Of a DNA stretch of 64,000 nucleotides, positions 9,090-16,432 are shown one piece after another. Every line of letters begins with the position of its first letter. Position 1 is the stretch's first letter. The notes beneath the pieces are model-generated. The model was not told where the DNA came from. It made no database searches and saw only the letters and a list, made by a program, of their open reading frames with translations. Source of the stretch: Coralliovum pocilloporae (GTDB lineage: Bacteria; Pseudomonadota; Alphaproteobacteria; Rhizobiales; Cohaesibacteraceae); assembly GCF_030845175.1 (NCBI RefSeq), contig NZ_CP132542.1, forward strand, positions 434,001-498,000, in the 5' to 3' direction. Both the position numbers and the translations under genes were made by a program.

Positions 9090-9158
9090 TAACAATTTAC
9101 GAACGGCCCGGTTGGGGAACCGGATCGTTCTCGGGGAGCATAGAAACGGTTAACGGCC

Positions 9159-9899
9159 ATGGAAAACGCACAGCTTATAGGCTTATCACGACAAGTCGTC
9201 CTCAGACGTCAGCTTGATGTGGTTGCCAACAACCTCGCGAACCTCAACACAACGGGGTACAAACGCGACCGGATGGTCTTTGAAGAATTCGTCATGCCGA
9301 CAGCGCGCATGAATGAATTCGAAAATCGCGACAAGCGACTGTCATTCGTTCATGACCGCCTGACATTCCACGAATTTGCCCCTGGGGCGATTACCCAGAC
9401 TGGCAACCCTCTCGATGTGGCACTGGGCGGCAACGGTTATTTCGTGGTTGAGGGCGAGAACGGCGGCGAGCTGTTCACCCGGGCCGGAAGTTTCGTTACC
9501 AACGAGCTGGGCGAGCTTGTCACACTGGAAGGTCGCCGCGTTCTCGGCGAAGGCGGCCCAATCACATTTTCCCCGACAGATACAGACATCACCATCTCCG
9601 GCGACGGCACCATCTCCACAAGCGAAGGTGTCCGCGGGCAGCTTCGTGTGGTGCAGTTCGAAGATGAAAACATCCTGAAGAAAGCCTCTGCCTCCCTGTT
9701 CTCCGGAGAAGGAGCTCAGGCAGCACAGAATGCCCAGGTCATTCAGGGCTCTATTGAGCAGTCAAACGTCCAGGCTGTTTCAGAAATCACCAAAATGATT
9801 GAGGTCTCCCGCGCCTACCAGTCCGTCGCCCGGATGCAGGAGCAGGCCTCACAGCTGAGACAGGACGCAATCGACAAACTGGGCCGTGCCGACTCCTAG
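9159..9899 (+). CDS. flgF: Flagellar proximal rod protein FlgF
   Basis: FlgF is one of the four proximal rod proteins built outside the inner membrane after export through the type III gate. The 246 residues carry the N-terminal rod signature LDVVANNLANLNTTGYKR, the mid-protein flagellar basal-body motif around LDVALGGNGYFVVEG, and the C-terminal helix EITKMIEVSRAYQSVARMQ common to FlgB/C/E/F/G/K. Length and lack of an insertion fit FlgF rather than FlgG. It is the first gene of the flgF-flgG-flgA-flgH run behind a sigma-54 promoter. Confidence 0.95.
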   Translation: MENAQLIGLSRQVVLRRQLDVVANNLANLNTTGYKRDRMVFEEFVMPTARMNEFENRDKRLSFVHDRLTFHEFAPGAITQTGNPLDVALGGNGYFVVEGENGGELFTRAGSFVTNELGELVTLEGRRVLGEGGPITFSPTDTDITISGDGTISTSEGVRGQLRVVQFEDENILKKASASLFSGEGAQAAQNAQVIQGSIEQSNVQAVSEITKMIEVSRAYQSVARMQEQASQLRQDAIDKLGRADS

Positions 9900-9923
9900 G
9901 CGGCACACTGAGGAGATGATAAT

Positions 9924-10706
9924 ATGAAAGCACTCTATACTGCAGCCACCGGCATGCTGGCCCAGGAACGCAATGTTGAGGTTATCTCGAACAACATCGC
10001 CAACCTTCGGACAACCGGCTTCAAACGGGCCCGGGCTGAATTCCAGGACCTGCTCTATGAAGACCTGCGCCGGGTTGGCACGACCTCATCTGCAACAGGC
10101 ACAATTCTGCCGACCGGCGTTCAGATCGGCTCTGGTGTCAAACTCGCCGCTACATCACGTGTCATGTCACAAGGCAGCGTCCAGTCGACGGAACGAGACC
10201 TCGATGTTGCTATCCGGGGTGAAGGCTTCTTCCAGGTAAACCTGCCCGACGGCAGAACCGCCTATACACGAGACGGCTCCTTCCAGCTCAATGCCAACGG
10301 CCAGCTGGTTACCGCCGACGGCTTTACGGTTGTCCCCGGCATCACCGTTCCGAACAACGCCTCATCCATCACAATCAATGCTGAAGGCAGCGTTCAGGCG
10401 GTCATCGGAAACGGCAACCCGACTGATCTCGGCCAGCTGAACCTGGCAAAATTCGTCAACAAGGCTGGCCTCGACGCGATTGGGGACAACCTCTTTCTCG
10501 AAACGCCCGCCAGCGGCACACCGCAGATCGGCAACCCGGCATCCGCCGGTTTCGGAAACCTGCTCCAGCGTCACACGGAATCCGCCAATGTGAACGCGGT
10601 CGCCGAAATCTCCGACCTGATCTCCGCACAGCGCGCCTACGAGATGAATTCCCGTGTCATCCGGGCCGCTGACGAAATGCTCTCGTCCACAGCGAACATT
10701 CGATAA
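9924..10706 (+). CDS. flgG: Flagellar distal rod protein FlgG
   Basis: FlgG builds the distal rod, the drive shaft that passes through the P and L rings. The 260-residue protein starts MKALYTAATGMLAQERNVEV, a highly conserved FlgG start, and has the rod motif VISNNIANLRTTGFKRARAE, the FlgG insertion LLYEDLRRVGT, and the C-terminal helix DLISAQRAYEMNSRVIRAAD. A GAGGAGATG-like purine stretch precedes the ATG, 24 bases after flgF. The C-terminus precedes flgA by 10 bases. Confidence 0.97.
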   Translation: MKALYTAATGMLAQERNVEVISNNIANLRTTGFKRARAEFQDLLYEDLRRVGTTSSATGTILPTGVQIGSGVKLAATSRVMSQGSVQSTERDLDVAIRGEGFFQVNLPDGRTAYTRDGSFQLNANGQLVTADGFTVVPGITVPNNASSITINAEGSVQAVIGNGNPTDLGQLNLAKFVNKAGLDAIGDNLFLETPASGTPQIGNPASAGFGNLLQRHTESANVNAVAEISDLISAQRAYEMNSRVIRAADEMLSSTANIR

Positions 10707-10716
10707 GGAGGGTCTC

Positions 10717-11739
10717 GTGGTACTTCTTGATATGCTTTACAGAACCGGTCTTGTCATTGTTCTGGCCTTTGTGTTTCTGACAACTCCCACCTCCGCAAAC
10801 AGCTTCGAGCTTGAAGAGCTTGACGGAGAAATTGTCCCGCGCCTGAGAACATCGGTTCAGGTCGATTCCTACTATGTCACGATCGGTGATCTTTTTGAGA
10901 ACGCCGGTGTTCTGTCAGAAAAGGCAATCTTCCGCGCACCAGATCTCGGCACCAGCGGTCGTGTACGGGCAGAAACAGTTGCAGCAGCAGCCCGCCGTGC
11001 CGGAATGACCCGGATGGACACAGACAACGTTATCTCGGTAACAGTTGGTCGCAACAGCAAGCAGATCACCGAAGATCTGATCAAGGACATTGTTGCTGAT
11101 GAGGTTCGCAGCCAGAGCCGCCGCGTCATTGACCGGGAAATTACCGTGACAGTCGATGAATTCCCGTCAGTCCTTCATGCAGATCCGACCTCAGCCACGC
11201 CGGTGAGAGTGGCACGCTTTCGCCATGCGGACCGCAACGGCCGGTTTGAGCTGGCTCTGATCATCGACCAGGGTATGGAAGACAGACGCATCACAGTGTC
11301 AGGTCGCGCCATCGAAACCGTTGAAGTCGCGACACTGGCCCGTGCCCTTGGCCGCAGCGAGGTGGTTCAGGAAGGGGACATCATCCTGCAGCGGATTCCT
11401 GTTCGTCAGGCCTTGCGTATCGACCCTGTCAATCCATCAGAACTGGTCGGCATGGCATCCAAACGTCCGCTTCGCGCCGGTGCCCAGGTGGCAAAGGGAG
11501 ATTTCACCCTGCCCGTTATCGTACCGCGCAACAGCATTGTTTCCATTCTCTTCAAAGCAAAGGGACTAACCCTTTCTGTTCGCGGACGCGCTCTGTCAGA
11601 TGGCGCTGTCGGCGACACGATTACAGTTCTGAACGCACAATCAAAACGCACATTACAGGCAGTTGTTGAAGCGCCCGGCCTTGTTACGGTCGGTGGCGGC
11701 ATCGGCCCGGTTGCATCTCTTGGGGGAGAAATCCAGTGA
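10717..11739 (+). CDS. flgA: Flagellar P-ring chaperone FlgA
   Basis: FlgA is a periplasmic chaperone for assembly of the FlgI P ring around the rod. The 340-residue product has a signal peptide (RTGLVIVLAFVFLTTP, then SAN-S) and a C-terminal SAF domain (about 215-330) with LARALGRSEVVQEGDIILQR and PLRAGAQVAKGDFTLP, the usual FlgA features. GTG at 10717 is chosen because a strong AAGGAGGG site sits at 10705-10712; the in-frame ATG further upstream lies inside flgG, and the ATG at 10732 is too far from the site. The stop overlaps the flgH start. Confidence 0.93.
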   Translation: MVLLDMLYRTGLVIVLAFVFLTTPTSANSFELEELDGEIVPRLRTSVQVDSYYVTIGDLFENAGVLSEKAIFRAPDLGTSGRVRAETVAAAARRAGMTRMDTDNVISVTVGRNSKQITEDLIKDIVADEVRSQSRRVIDREITVTVDEFPSVLHADPTSATPVRVARFRHADRNGRFELALIIDQGMEDRRITVSGRAIETVEVATLARALGRSEVVQEGDIILQRIPVRQALRIDPVNPSELVGMASKRPLRAGAQVAKGDFTLPVIVPRNSIVSILFKAKGLTLSVRGRALSDGAVGDTITVLNAQSKRTLQAVVEAPGLVTVGGGIGPVASLGGEIQ

Positions 11740-12476
11740 GCCGTATGAAATCTCTTCTTGCCGCAGGGGTAACCTGCTCACTCCTCGCCGCCTGCAGTGC
11801 AGCCGACCGTCTCAGAAATGTCGGCGAAGTCCCGAACCTGTCCGCGATCGAAAATCCGGTGACCCAGGCAGGCTACAGACCTGTTCAGATGCCGATGCCT
11901 GATCCCGAACCGGTGGTCAGAAGTCCGAACTCTCTCTGGCAGAACGGCTCCCGGGCTTTCTTCAAGGACCAGCGCGCCGCCCAGGTCGGCGATATTCTGA
12001 CAGTCAATGTCCGCGTGGAAGACGAAGCCAATATCGACAACCGGACAACACGCAGCCGGACCAGCAGTGAAAATCTGGGCGCAACCGGTGCAGTCGGTAA
12101 CCAGCTTCTCAATATCCTGCCGAGCGGTACAAACCTGTCATCCATTGCAGATATCGACGGATCCGGGTCAAGCGAAGGCTCTGGCGCTGTCGAGCGGTCA
12201 GAAGAACTCACAACATCGGTTGCTGCCGTGGTGACCCAGGTTCTTCCCAATGGCAACATGGTGATTGAAGGCCGCCAGGAAATCCGCGTGAACTTTGAGG
12301 TTCGCGAGCTGATCGTGGCAGGCGTTGTGCGTCCTGAGGACATCACCGCTACCAACACCATCGATTCTCAGAAAATTGCCCAGGCCCGCATTTCCTATGG
12401 CGGCCGTGGTCAGATCACCGACGTCCAGCAGCCGCGCTATGGCCAGCAGGTGCTCGACATCATCCTGCCATTCTAA
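11736..12476 (+). CDS. flgH: Flagellar L-ring lipoprotein FlgH
   Basis: FlgH forms the outer-membrane L ring that acts as the bushing for the rod. The 246-residue precursor has a lipoprotein signal ending in the lipobox LAAC (Cys20) and the L-ring domain with SLWQNGSRAFFKDQRAAQVGD, VVTQVLPNGNMVIEGRQE, and the C-terminus YGGRGQITDVQQPRYGQQVL. The GTG start overlaps the flgA stop (GTGA) and has a GGGGGAG site seven bases upstream; an ATG at 11745 is an alternative. It is the last gene of the flgF operon. Confidence 0.95.
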   Translation: MSRMKSLLAAGVTCSLLAACSAADRLRNVGEVPNLSAIENPVTQAGYRPVQMPMPDPEPVVRSPNSLWQNGSRAFFKDQRAAQVGDILTVNVRVEDEANIDNRTTRSRTSSENLGATGAVGNQLLNILPSGTNLSSIADIDGSGSSEGSGAVERSEELTTSVAAVVTQVLPNGNMVIEGRQEIRVNFEVRELIVAGVVRPEDITATNTIDSQKIAQARISYGGRGQITDVQQPRYGQQVLDIILPF

Positions 12477-12611
12477 AAAACAAGGACATCCTCTCAACAA
12501 ACCGTCTCTTTCCCGAAGCGATCCTTCAGGATCATCATGGTCGATCCGGCATCCCCAGCCAGATTGCTTCGGTTCCCCAGCCGCTCCTGCTCTCCCCAAC
12601 CCTGGGAGCGG

Positions 12612-12651
12612 CAAAGCAAAGGGCGCGATCCTTTCCCCAAGGATCGCGCCC
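12612..12651 (-). terminator. Rho-independent terminator after dksA
   Basis: GGGCGCGATCC (12621-12631) pairs perfectly with GGATCGCGCCC (12641-12651) around a nine-base loop. On the minus strand the stem is followed by TTTGCTTT, so it fits termination of dksA. A weaker hairpin (CCGCTCC/GGAGCGG) sits between it and flgH and may serve the opposite strand. Confidence 0.7.
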
Positions 12652-12679
12652 CTTAAATATCTCGACTATTCAGGACCAA

Positions 12680-13096
12680 TCAGTCATCCCGATAAACACG
12701 TTCACGACGCTCATGCCGCTCCTGCGCTTCAATTGACAATGTTGCAATCGGTCGCGCATCCAGACGTTTCAGACTTATTGGCTCACCTGTTTCCTCACAG
12801 AAGCCATATGATCCGTCGTCGATCCGCGCGAGCGCTGCATCAATTTTTGAAATCAGTTTCCTCTGCCGGTCACGGGCACGAAGTTCAATCGCCCGATCTG
12901 TTTCGGATGAGGCACGGTCTGCCAGATCCGGATGGTTCTGGCTTTCATCCTGCAGAGCCTGCAAAGTCTCTTTGCTCTCTTGCAGAATATCATCTTTCCA
13001 GCGCAGTAGCTTCTTCTTGAAGTACTCCCGCTGGCGCTCATTCATGAAAGTCTCATCGTCAGAAGGACGATAATCATCATCGATTTCAACCGTCAT
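12680..13096 (-). CDS. dksA: RNA polymerase-binding transcription factor DksA (single-Cys type)
   Basis: DksA binds the secondary channel of RNA polymerase and, with ppGpp, retunes rRNA and amino-acid promoters. The 138-residue protein has the long antiparallel coiled coil with the tip motif DLADRAS (DxxDxA form, essential for activity) and the globular end GSYGFCEETGEPI followed by LDARPIATLSIEAQERHE. Only one of the four zinc-binding cysteines of E. coli DksA is present. This non-zinc form is known from alphaproteobacteria such as Rhodobacter, so I read it as functional. It lies between flgH and fliX, an arrangement I associate with Hyphomicrobiales. Confidence 0.94.
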   Translation of the reverse strand: MTVEIDDDYRPSDDETFMNERQREYFKKKLLRWKDDILQESKETLQALQDESQNHPDLADRASSETDRAIELRARDRQRKLISKIDAALARIDDGSYGFCEETGEPISLKRLDARPIATLSIEAQERHERRERVYRDD

Positions 13097-13297
13097 ACTT
13101 TACCCCTGACACCTCCGTTGGGACGCCGGACTATAGCCATGAGCGCAGAGCACGACAATCTCTGAAATTGTGAATTTTCTGTAAGAAGCCAACGGGCACG
13201 GGAAAAGTTCTATAAAACCCTTCTCAAGCAATGACTTGAAACAATCATCAATTCGTCAGTCAAAGCCGGTAAAAACCCGTAATGTGGTGCTGAAATG

Positions 13298-13729
13298 CTA
13301 TGTTTTGCGCGCCTGCTCGAGCTTCGCAAGTTCTACGCGCGCTCTCAGTTCTATGTCATTGAGAAGTGAGTCGAGCTTTTCATCGCCACTTCGCTCCTGA
13401 CGCCCGACTTTGGTGACGAGTGACTGCAACCGGGACTCAGGCATCTGGCCGCTCAGAAGATCCAGCCGGACCTTGTCCAGATCGTCCAGCATATCGAAGC
13501 CGTGCTGCACTGCTCTTTTGCGCTGACGCTGGAGAGGGTCTTCAACAGCCTGCAGAGCCAGCAACGCGTCAAGCCCACCAACAGCTGAGACACCGCCAGC
13601 AGAAACCGATGGACCAGAGGAAGGTGCGTCATCGTTGGAAACAGAAAAAGTCGAACCACCCTCTGTCTTACGCTTATCTGTACGAGCGCGGCCAACCTGT
13701 GAGGTCCGGTTTTGAGAATCGATGCGCAT
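13298..13729 (-). CDS. fliX: Flagellar assembly regulator FliX
   Basis: In Caulobacter, FliX links completion of the early basal body to activity of the sigma-54 activator FlbD and is itself CtrA-controlled. The 143-residue product starts MRIDSQNRTSQVG. It has a Ser/Gly-rich disordered N-terminus and a helical C-terminal domain with LQAVEDPLQRQRKRAVQHG, MLDDLDKVRLDLLSG and LNDIELRARVELAKL, which match the FliX family. ATG at 13729 is chosen from family length; upstream in-frame starts would extend through the CtrA-like box. It is divergent from flgI, as in several Hyphomicrobiales. Confidence 0.9.
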   Translation of the reverse strand: MRIDSQNRTSQVGRARTDKRKTEGGSTFSVSNDDAPSSGPSVSAGGVSAVGGLDALLALQAVEDPLQRQRKRAVQHGFDMLDDLDKVRLDLLSGQMPESRLQSLVTKVGRQERSGDEKLDSLLNDIELRARVELAKLEQARKT

Positions 13730-13779
13730 GGCATTGTCCGACTGCAGAGAAGTGATACGGTCAGACTTACCCCTTATGG

Positions 13780-13794
13780 TTAACAAAGTGTTAA
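13780..13794. promoter_or_regulatory. Perfect CtrA-type box between fliX and flgI
   Basis: TTAACAAAGTGTTAA is an exact match to the CtrA consensus TTAA-N7-TTAA. It lies 51 bases upstream of the fliX start, where a response regulator would act on the fliX promoter, and about 120 bases upstream of the sigma-54 promoter of flgI. fliX of Caulobacter is a known CtrA target. Confidence 0.6.
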
Positions 13795-13913
13795 TTTGCC
13801 CGGCAATTTCTGCCCTCAGCAGCGCAGGAGGCACGACGGCCATCGGCAAAACAACATTAAAAACCCTATCCCTATCAACGCTCTAAAAGAAAGCCACGCT
13901 GACTTTCGGGTTC

Positions 13914-13930
13914 TGGCACGCTTCTCGCTT
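13914..13930 (+). promoter_or_regulatory. Sigma-54 promoter of flgI-flgJ-flbY
   Basis: TGGCACGCTTCTCGCTT has a perfect -24 element and the exact GG-N10-GC spacing (GG 13915-13916, GC 13927-13928). The -12 element is TCGCT instead of TTGCW. The expected transcript start is near 13940, giving a leader of only about 20 bases before flgI. Confidence 0.7.
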
Positions 13931-13960
13931 AGAAAGGAGCGGGGAACAAAGGAAATGGCC

Positions 13961-15100
13961 ATGACACGTGTTTTGACATCTGCCAGATGGGTGATGACGG
14001 CAATTCTTACCGTCGCATTTCTCCTGCAGGTCACGCCGCAGATATCACCAGCCCATGCTCTGTCTCGGCTGAAGGATATCGCTGATTTTGAAGGCATCCG
14101 CGAAAACCAGTTGATCGGCTACGGTCTGGTCGTCGGCCTGAACGGCACCGGTGACACACTGGATAATGCACCCTTCACCAGGCAAAGCCTTGAAGCCATG
14201 CTGGAGCGCCTGGGTGTCAACGTCCGGAATACAGACCTGACCACAGACAATGTGGCTGCGGTTATGGTCACCGCGAACCTCCCCCCCTTTGCCACACAGG
14301 GTACCCGGATTGATGTCACCGTAAGCGCCCTTGGCGATGCTGACAGCCTGCAGGGCGGCACGCTTCTGGTTACTCCGCTTCTGGGCGCTGATGGCGAAGT
14401 CTATGCCATTGCGCAAGGAACCGTTGCCATTGGCGGCTTCACGGCACAGGGCGATGCGGCCAGCGTTACACGTGGTGTTCCAACAGCCGGTCGCGTCTCC
14501 AATGGCGGCCTTGTGGAACGTGAACTGCCATTCAATCTGGCAGCAATGACCCAGGTCCGCGTTGCCCTCAGAAATCCGGACCTCACCACATCGCGCCGAA
14601 TTGCCAAAGCAGTAAACGATCTGATGGGCACCCCCACAGCGGAGCCAACCGACCCGTCAACAGTCACCGTACGCCTGCCAGACGGTTTTGACGGCAATAT
14701 TGTCGACTTGCTCACCGATATCGAACAATTGCTTATCGACCCGGACCTTCCGGCCAAGGTTGTTATTGATGAAAGCTCCGGCATCATCGTTATGGGCAAC
14801 AAGGTTCGTGTCAGCACGGTCGCCGTCGCCCAGGGCAACCTCACAGTTACCATTACCGAAAGCCCGGCAGTGTCACAGCCAAACCCGCTGGCCAACGGTG
14901 ATACGGTTGTTGTGCCGCGCACAGATATCAATGTGGATACAGATACAGAGCGCAAGGTGGCCGTGGTTGATAGCGGCGTCACCCTGCAGGAACTGGTTGA
15001 TGGTCTGAATGCACTGGGTATCGGCCCGCGCGACCTCATCTCCATTCTGCAGGCCATCAAAGCCGCAGGTGCTCTTCAGGCAGAGATAGAGGTGATCTGA
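13961..15100 (+). CDS. flgI: Flagellar P-ring protein FlgI
   Basis: FlgI polymerises in the periplasm into the P ring around the distal rod. The protein has a signal peptide (TSARWVMTAILTVAFLL, ending at AHA) and then the FlgI landmarks LKDIADFEGIRENQLIGYGL, VVGLNGTGD, NVAAVMVTANLPPFA, IDVTVSALGDA and GVTLQELVDGLNALG near the C-terminus. ATG at 13961 is chosen because AAAGGA ends seven bases upstream; ATG at 13955, two codons earlier, is the alternative. The stop TGA overlaps the next start (TGATG). Confidence 0.96.
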   Translation: MTRVLTSARWVMTAILTVAFLLQVTPQISPAHALSRLKDIADFEGIRENQLIGYGLVVGLNGTGDTLDNAPFTRQSLEAMLERLGVNVRNTDLTTDNVAAVMVTANLPPFATQGTRIDVTVSALGDADSLQGGTLLVTPLLGADGEVYAIAQGTVAIGGFTAQGDAASVTRGVPTAGRVSNGGLVERELPFNLAAMTQVRVALRNPDLTTSRRIAKAVNDLMGTPTAEPTDPSTVTVRLPDGFDGNIVDLLTDIEQLLIDPDLPAKVVIDESSGIIVMGNKVRVSTVAVAQGNLTVTITESPAVSQPNPLANGDTVVVPRTDINVDTDTERKVAVVDSGVTLQELVDGLNALGIGPRDLISILQAIKAAGALQAEIEVI

Positions 15101-15411
15101 TGCTTGAGACAAACGCCCTCACCTATCTGCAAGGCCAGCTGCCCAGAGCCAATGCCGCAGCGTCCAAGGATCACGCGAAGGCCTGGCAGACAGCCCAGGA
15201 ATTCGAAAGCGTTTACCTGTCGACGGTTCTGTCCTCAATGTTCAGCGGCATCAGCACAGAAGCTCCGTTTGGCGGCGGCCATGCGGAAGAAACCTATCGT
15301 GGCCTGCTGATTGAAGAATACGGCAAGTCAATTACCGGCGCCGGTGGTGTTGGCATTGCCGACAGCATCTACAGAGAACTTATTTCAATTCAGGAAGGAG
15401 CCCAGTCATGA
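15100..15411 (+). CDS. flgJ: Rod-binding protein, FlgJ N-terminal type
   Basis: The 103-residue protein matches only the rod-scaffold domain of FlgJ (AQEFESVYLSTVLSSMFSGI and EETYRGLLIEEYGKSI, then GVGIADSIYREL). The C-terminal peptidoglycan hydrolase domain of enterobacterial FlgJ is absent, as is normal in alphaproteobacteria, where a separate lytic enzyme opens the wall. No such enzyme is encoded in the window. It is coupled to flgI upstream and to the FlbY-like gene downstream (ATGA overlap). Confidence 0.88.
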   Translation: MLETNALTYLQGQLPRANAAASKDHAKAWQTAQEFESVYLSTVLSSMFSGISTEAPFGGGHAEETYRGLLIEEYGKSITGAGGVGIADSIYRELISIQEGAQS

Positions 15412-15905
15412 CTCTCCCTTCGGCCCTGATGAACCAGGAAACAGGTCGTCTTGAACGCCCTTCTCCTCAGACCAAGACAGACTCAGAGAGCCTTTGCCAG
15501 AACCTCATGCTTCTCATGGACAGTCTGACCGGTGTGCTGGATGAAGAGAGCCAGCTGGTTCGATCCGGCTCTCTGATGGAGGCAAGCGAGCTGTCAGAAC
15601 GCAAGACAGGGATAGCAGGCGAGTTGATGGCGATGATGGTCTATGCAGGAGAGCATGCATCCGTTATCGAGCATTTCGCGCCGGTTACGTTCCGCGCTCT
15701 CCGTGAGGCACATGAAAAGCTGAAGACGGATCTTCAGATAAACCTTTCCGCCCTGGCTTCAGCTCGTGATGTTTCAGAAGTTCTACTGGACGATGTGGCC
15801 AAGGCTGTGAACGGTGCCCAGACGCCAAAGGTGTATGGCGCGACAGGCGGTATGGCTGGAAACCATGCTCTTAACTACGGGATTTCCGTCAACAGAGCCT
15901 TATAG
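15408..15905 (+). CDS. FlgN/FlbY-like flagellar chaperone
   Basis: The 165-residue protein is mostly helical. Two long helices (about 27-80 and 90-140) carry DSLTGVLDEESQLVRSGSLM and ALREAHEKLKTDLQINLSAL, which fits the FlgN family of export chaperones for the hook-junction proteins FlgK and FlgL and its Caulobacter counterpart FlbY. It is translationally coupled to flgJ, as FlbY-type genes often are. The assignment rests on helix pattern, length and position rather than a sharp motif. Confidence 0.7.
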   Translation: MTLPSALMNQETGRLERPSPQTKTDSESLCQNLMLLMDSLTGVLDEESQLVRSGSLMEASELSERKTGIAGELMAMMVYAGEHASVIEHFAPVTFRALREAHEKLKTDLQINLSALASARDVSEVLLDDVAKAVNGAQTPKVYGATGGMAGNHALNYGISVNRAL

Positions 15906-16307
15906 ATCTCCAATATGATTCAGAATTCGCGAGCAACTTTGCAGTTTTCCAGAGCAAAACGTTAACGCGGATTTACGGGTATTAAGAAAGGATTCAGACT
16001 CCTTTCTCAATTTGCAACCAATTCTAACAATCTATGCTAGGATTTTGGTGTTGATCCGGCTGCCTGACTTTGCCCGGCTTATTTATCCGGATGAACAACC
16101 CATGCTCTGGACCTGCCAGAGACACAAACACCCCCAATGACACCCGTTTTATTGAAACGGTAACTGGAGGAGAGGGAGAAATCCCCCTCCTCCAGCGATC
16201 TATTGTGCCTGCCGAACAGCACAGACCTCATCTGCCGGACTGATTCCCGCTTCATTTTCAACAGCTTCCAAAAGTGTAAACGGAGGTCTTCAAAGGGTAA
16301 CGCAGGA
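15906..16307. other. Intergenic region with three consecutive hairpins
   Basis: No gene was found here. Three perfect or near-perfect hairpins follow each other: CCGTTT/AAACGG (16144-16160), CTGGAGGAG/CTCCTCCAG (16164-16195, with three further inner pairs) and TGTGC/GCACA (16204-16223). None is followed by a T-run, so they are not simple terminators. A small RNA or a long structured flagellin leader is possible. Confidence 0.4.
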
Positions 16308-16329
16308 TTAACCTAAACACCCGTTAACC
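16308..16329 (+). promoter_or_regulatory. Paired TTAACC sites upstream of flagellin 1
   Basis: TTAACC at 16308-16313 and GTTAACC at 16323-16329 are 16 bases apart. Similar pairs lie upstream of flagellins 2 and 3. TTAACC resembles a CtrA half-site; the regulator is not identified. Between here and the start codon are two small hairpins, CCATCC/GGATGG (16378-16394) and ACCTT/AAGGT (16409-16423), the second containing the ribosome-binding site. Confidence 0.35.
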
Positions 16330-16432
16330 ATATAACTTTACTGAATGATTCCAGTCACCTGCCAGTTTTGACCCACGCCATCCAGGACGGATGGTTGGGG
16401 ATGTTTGAACCTTAGGAAAAGGTATTAAGACA

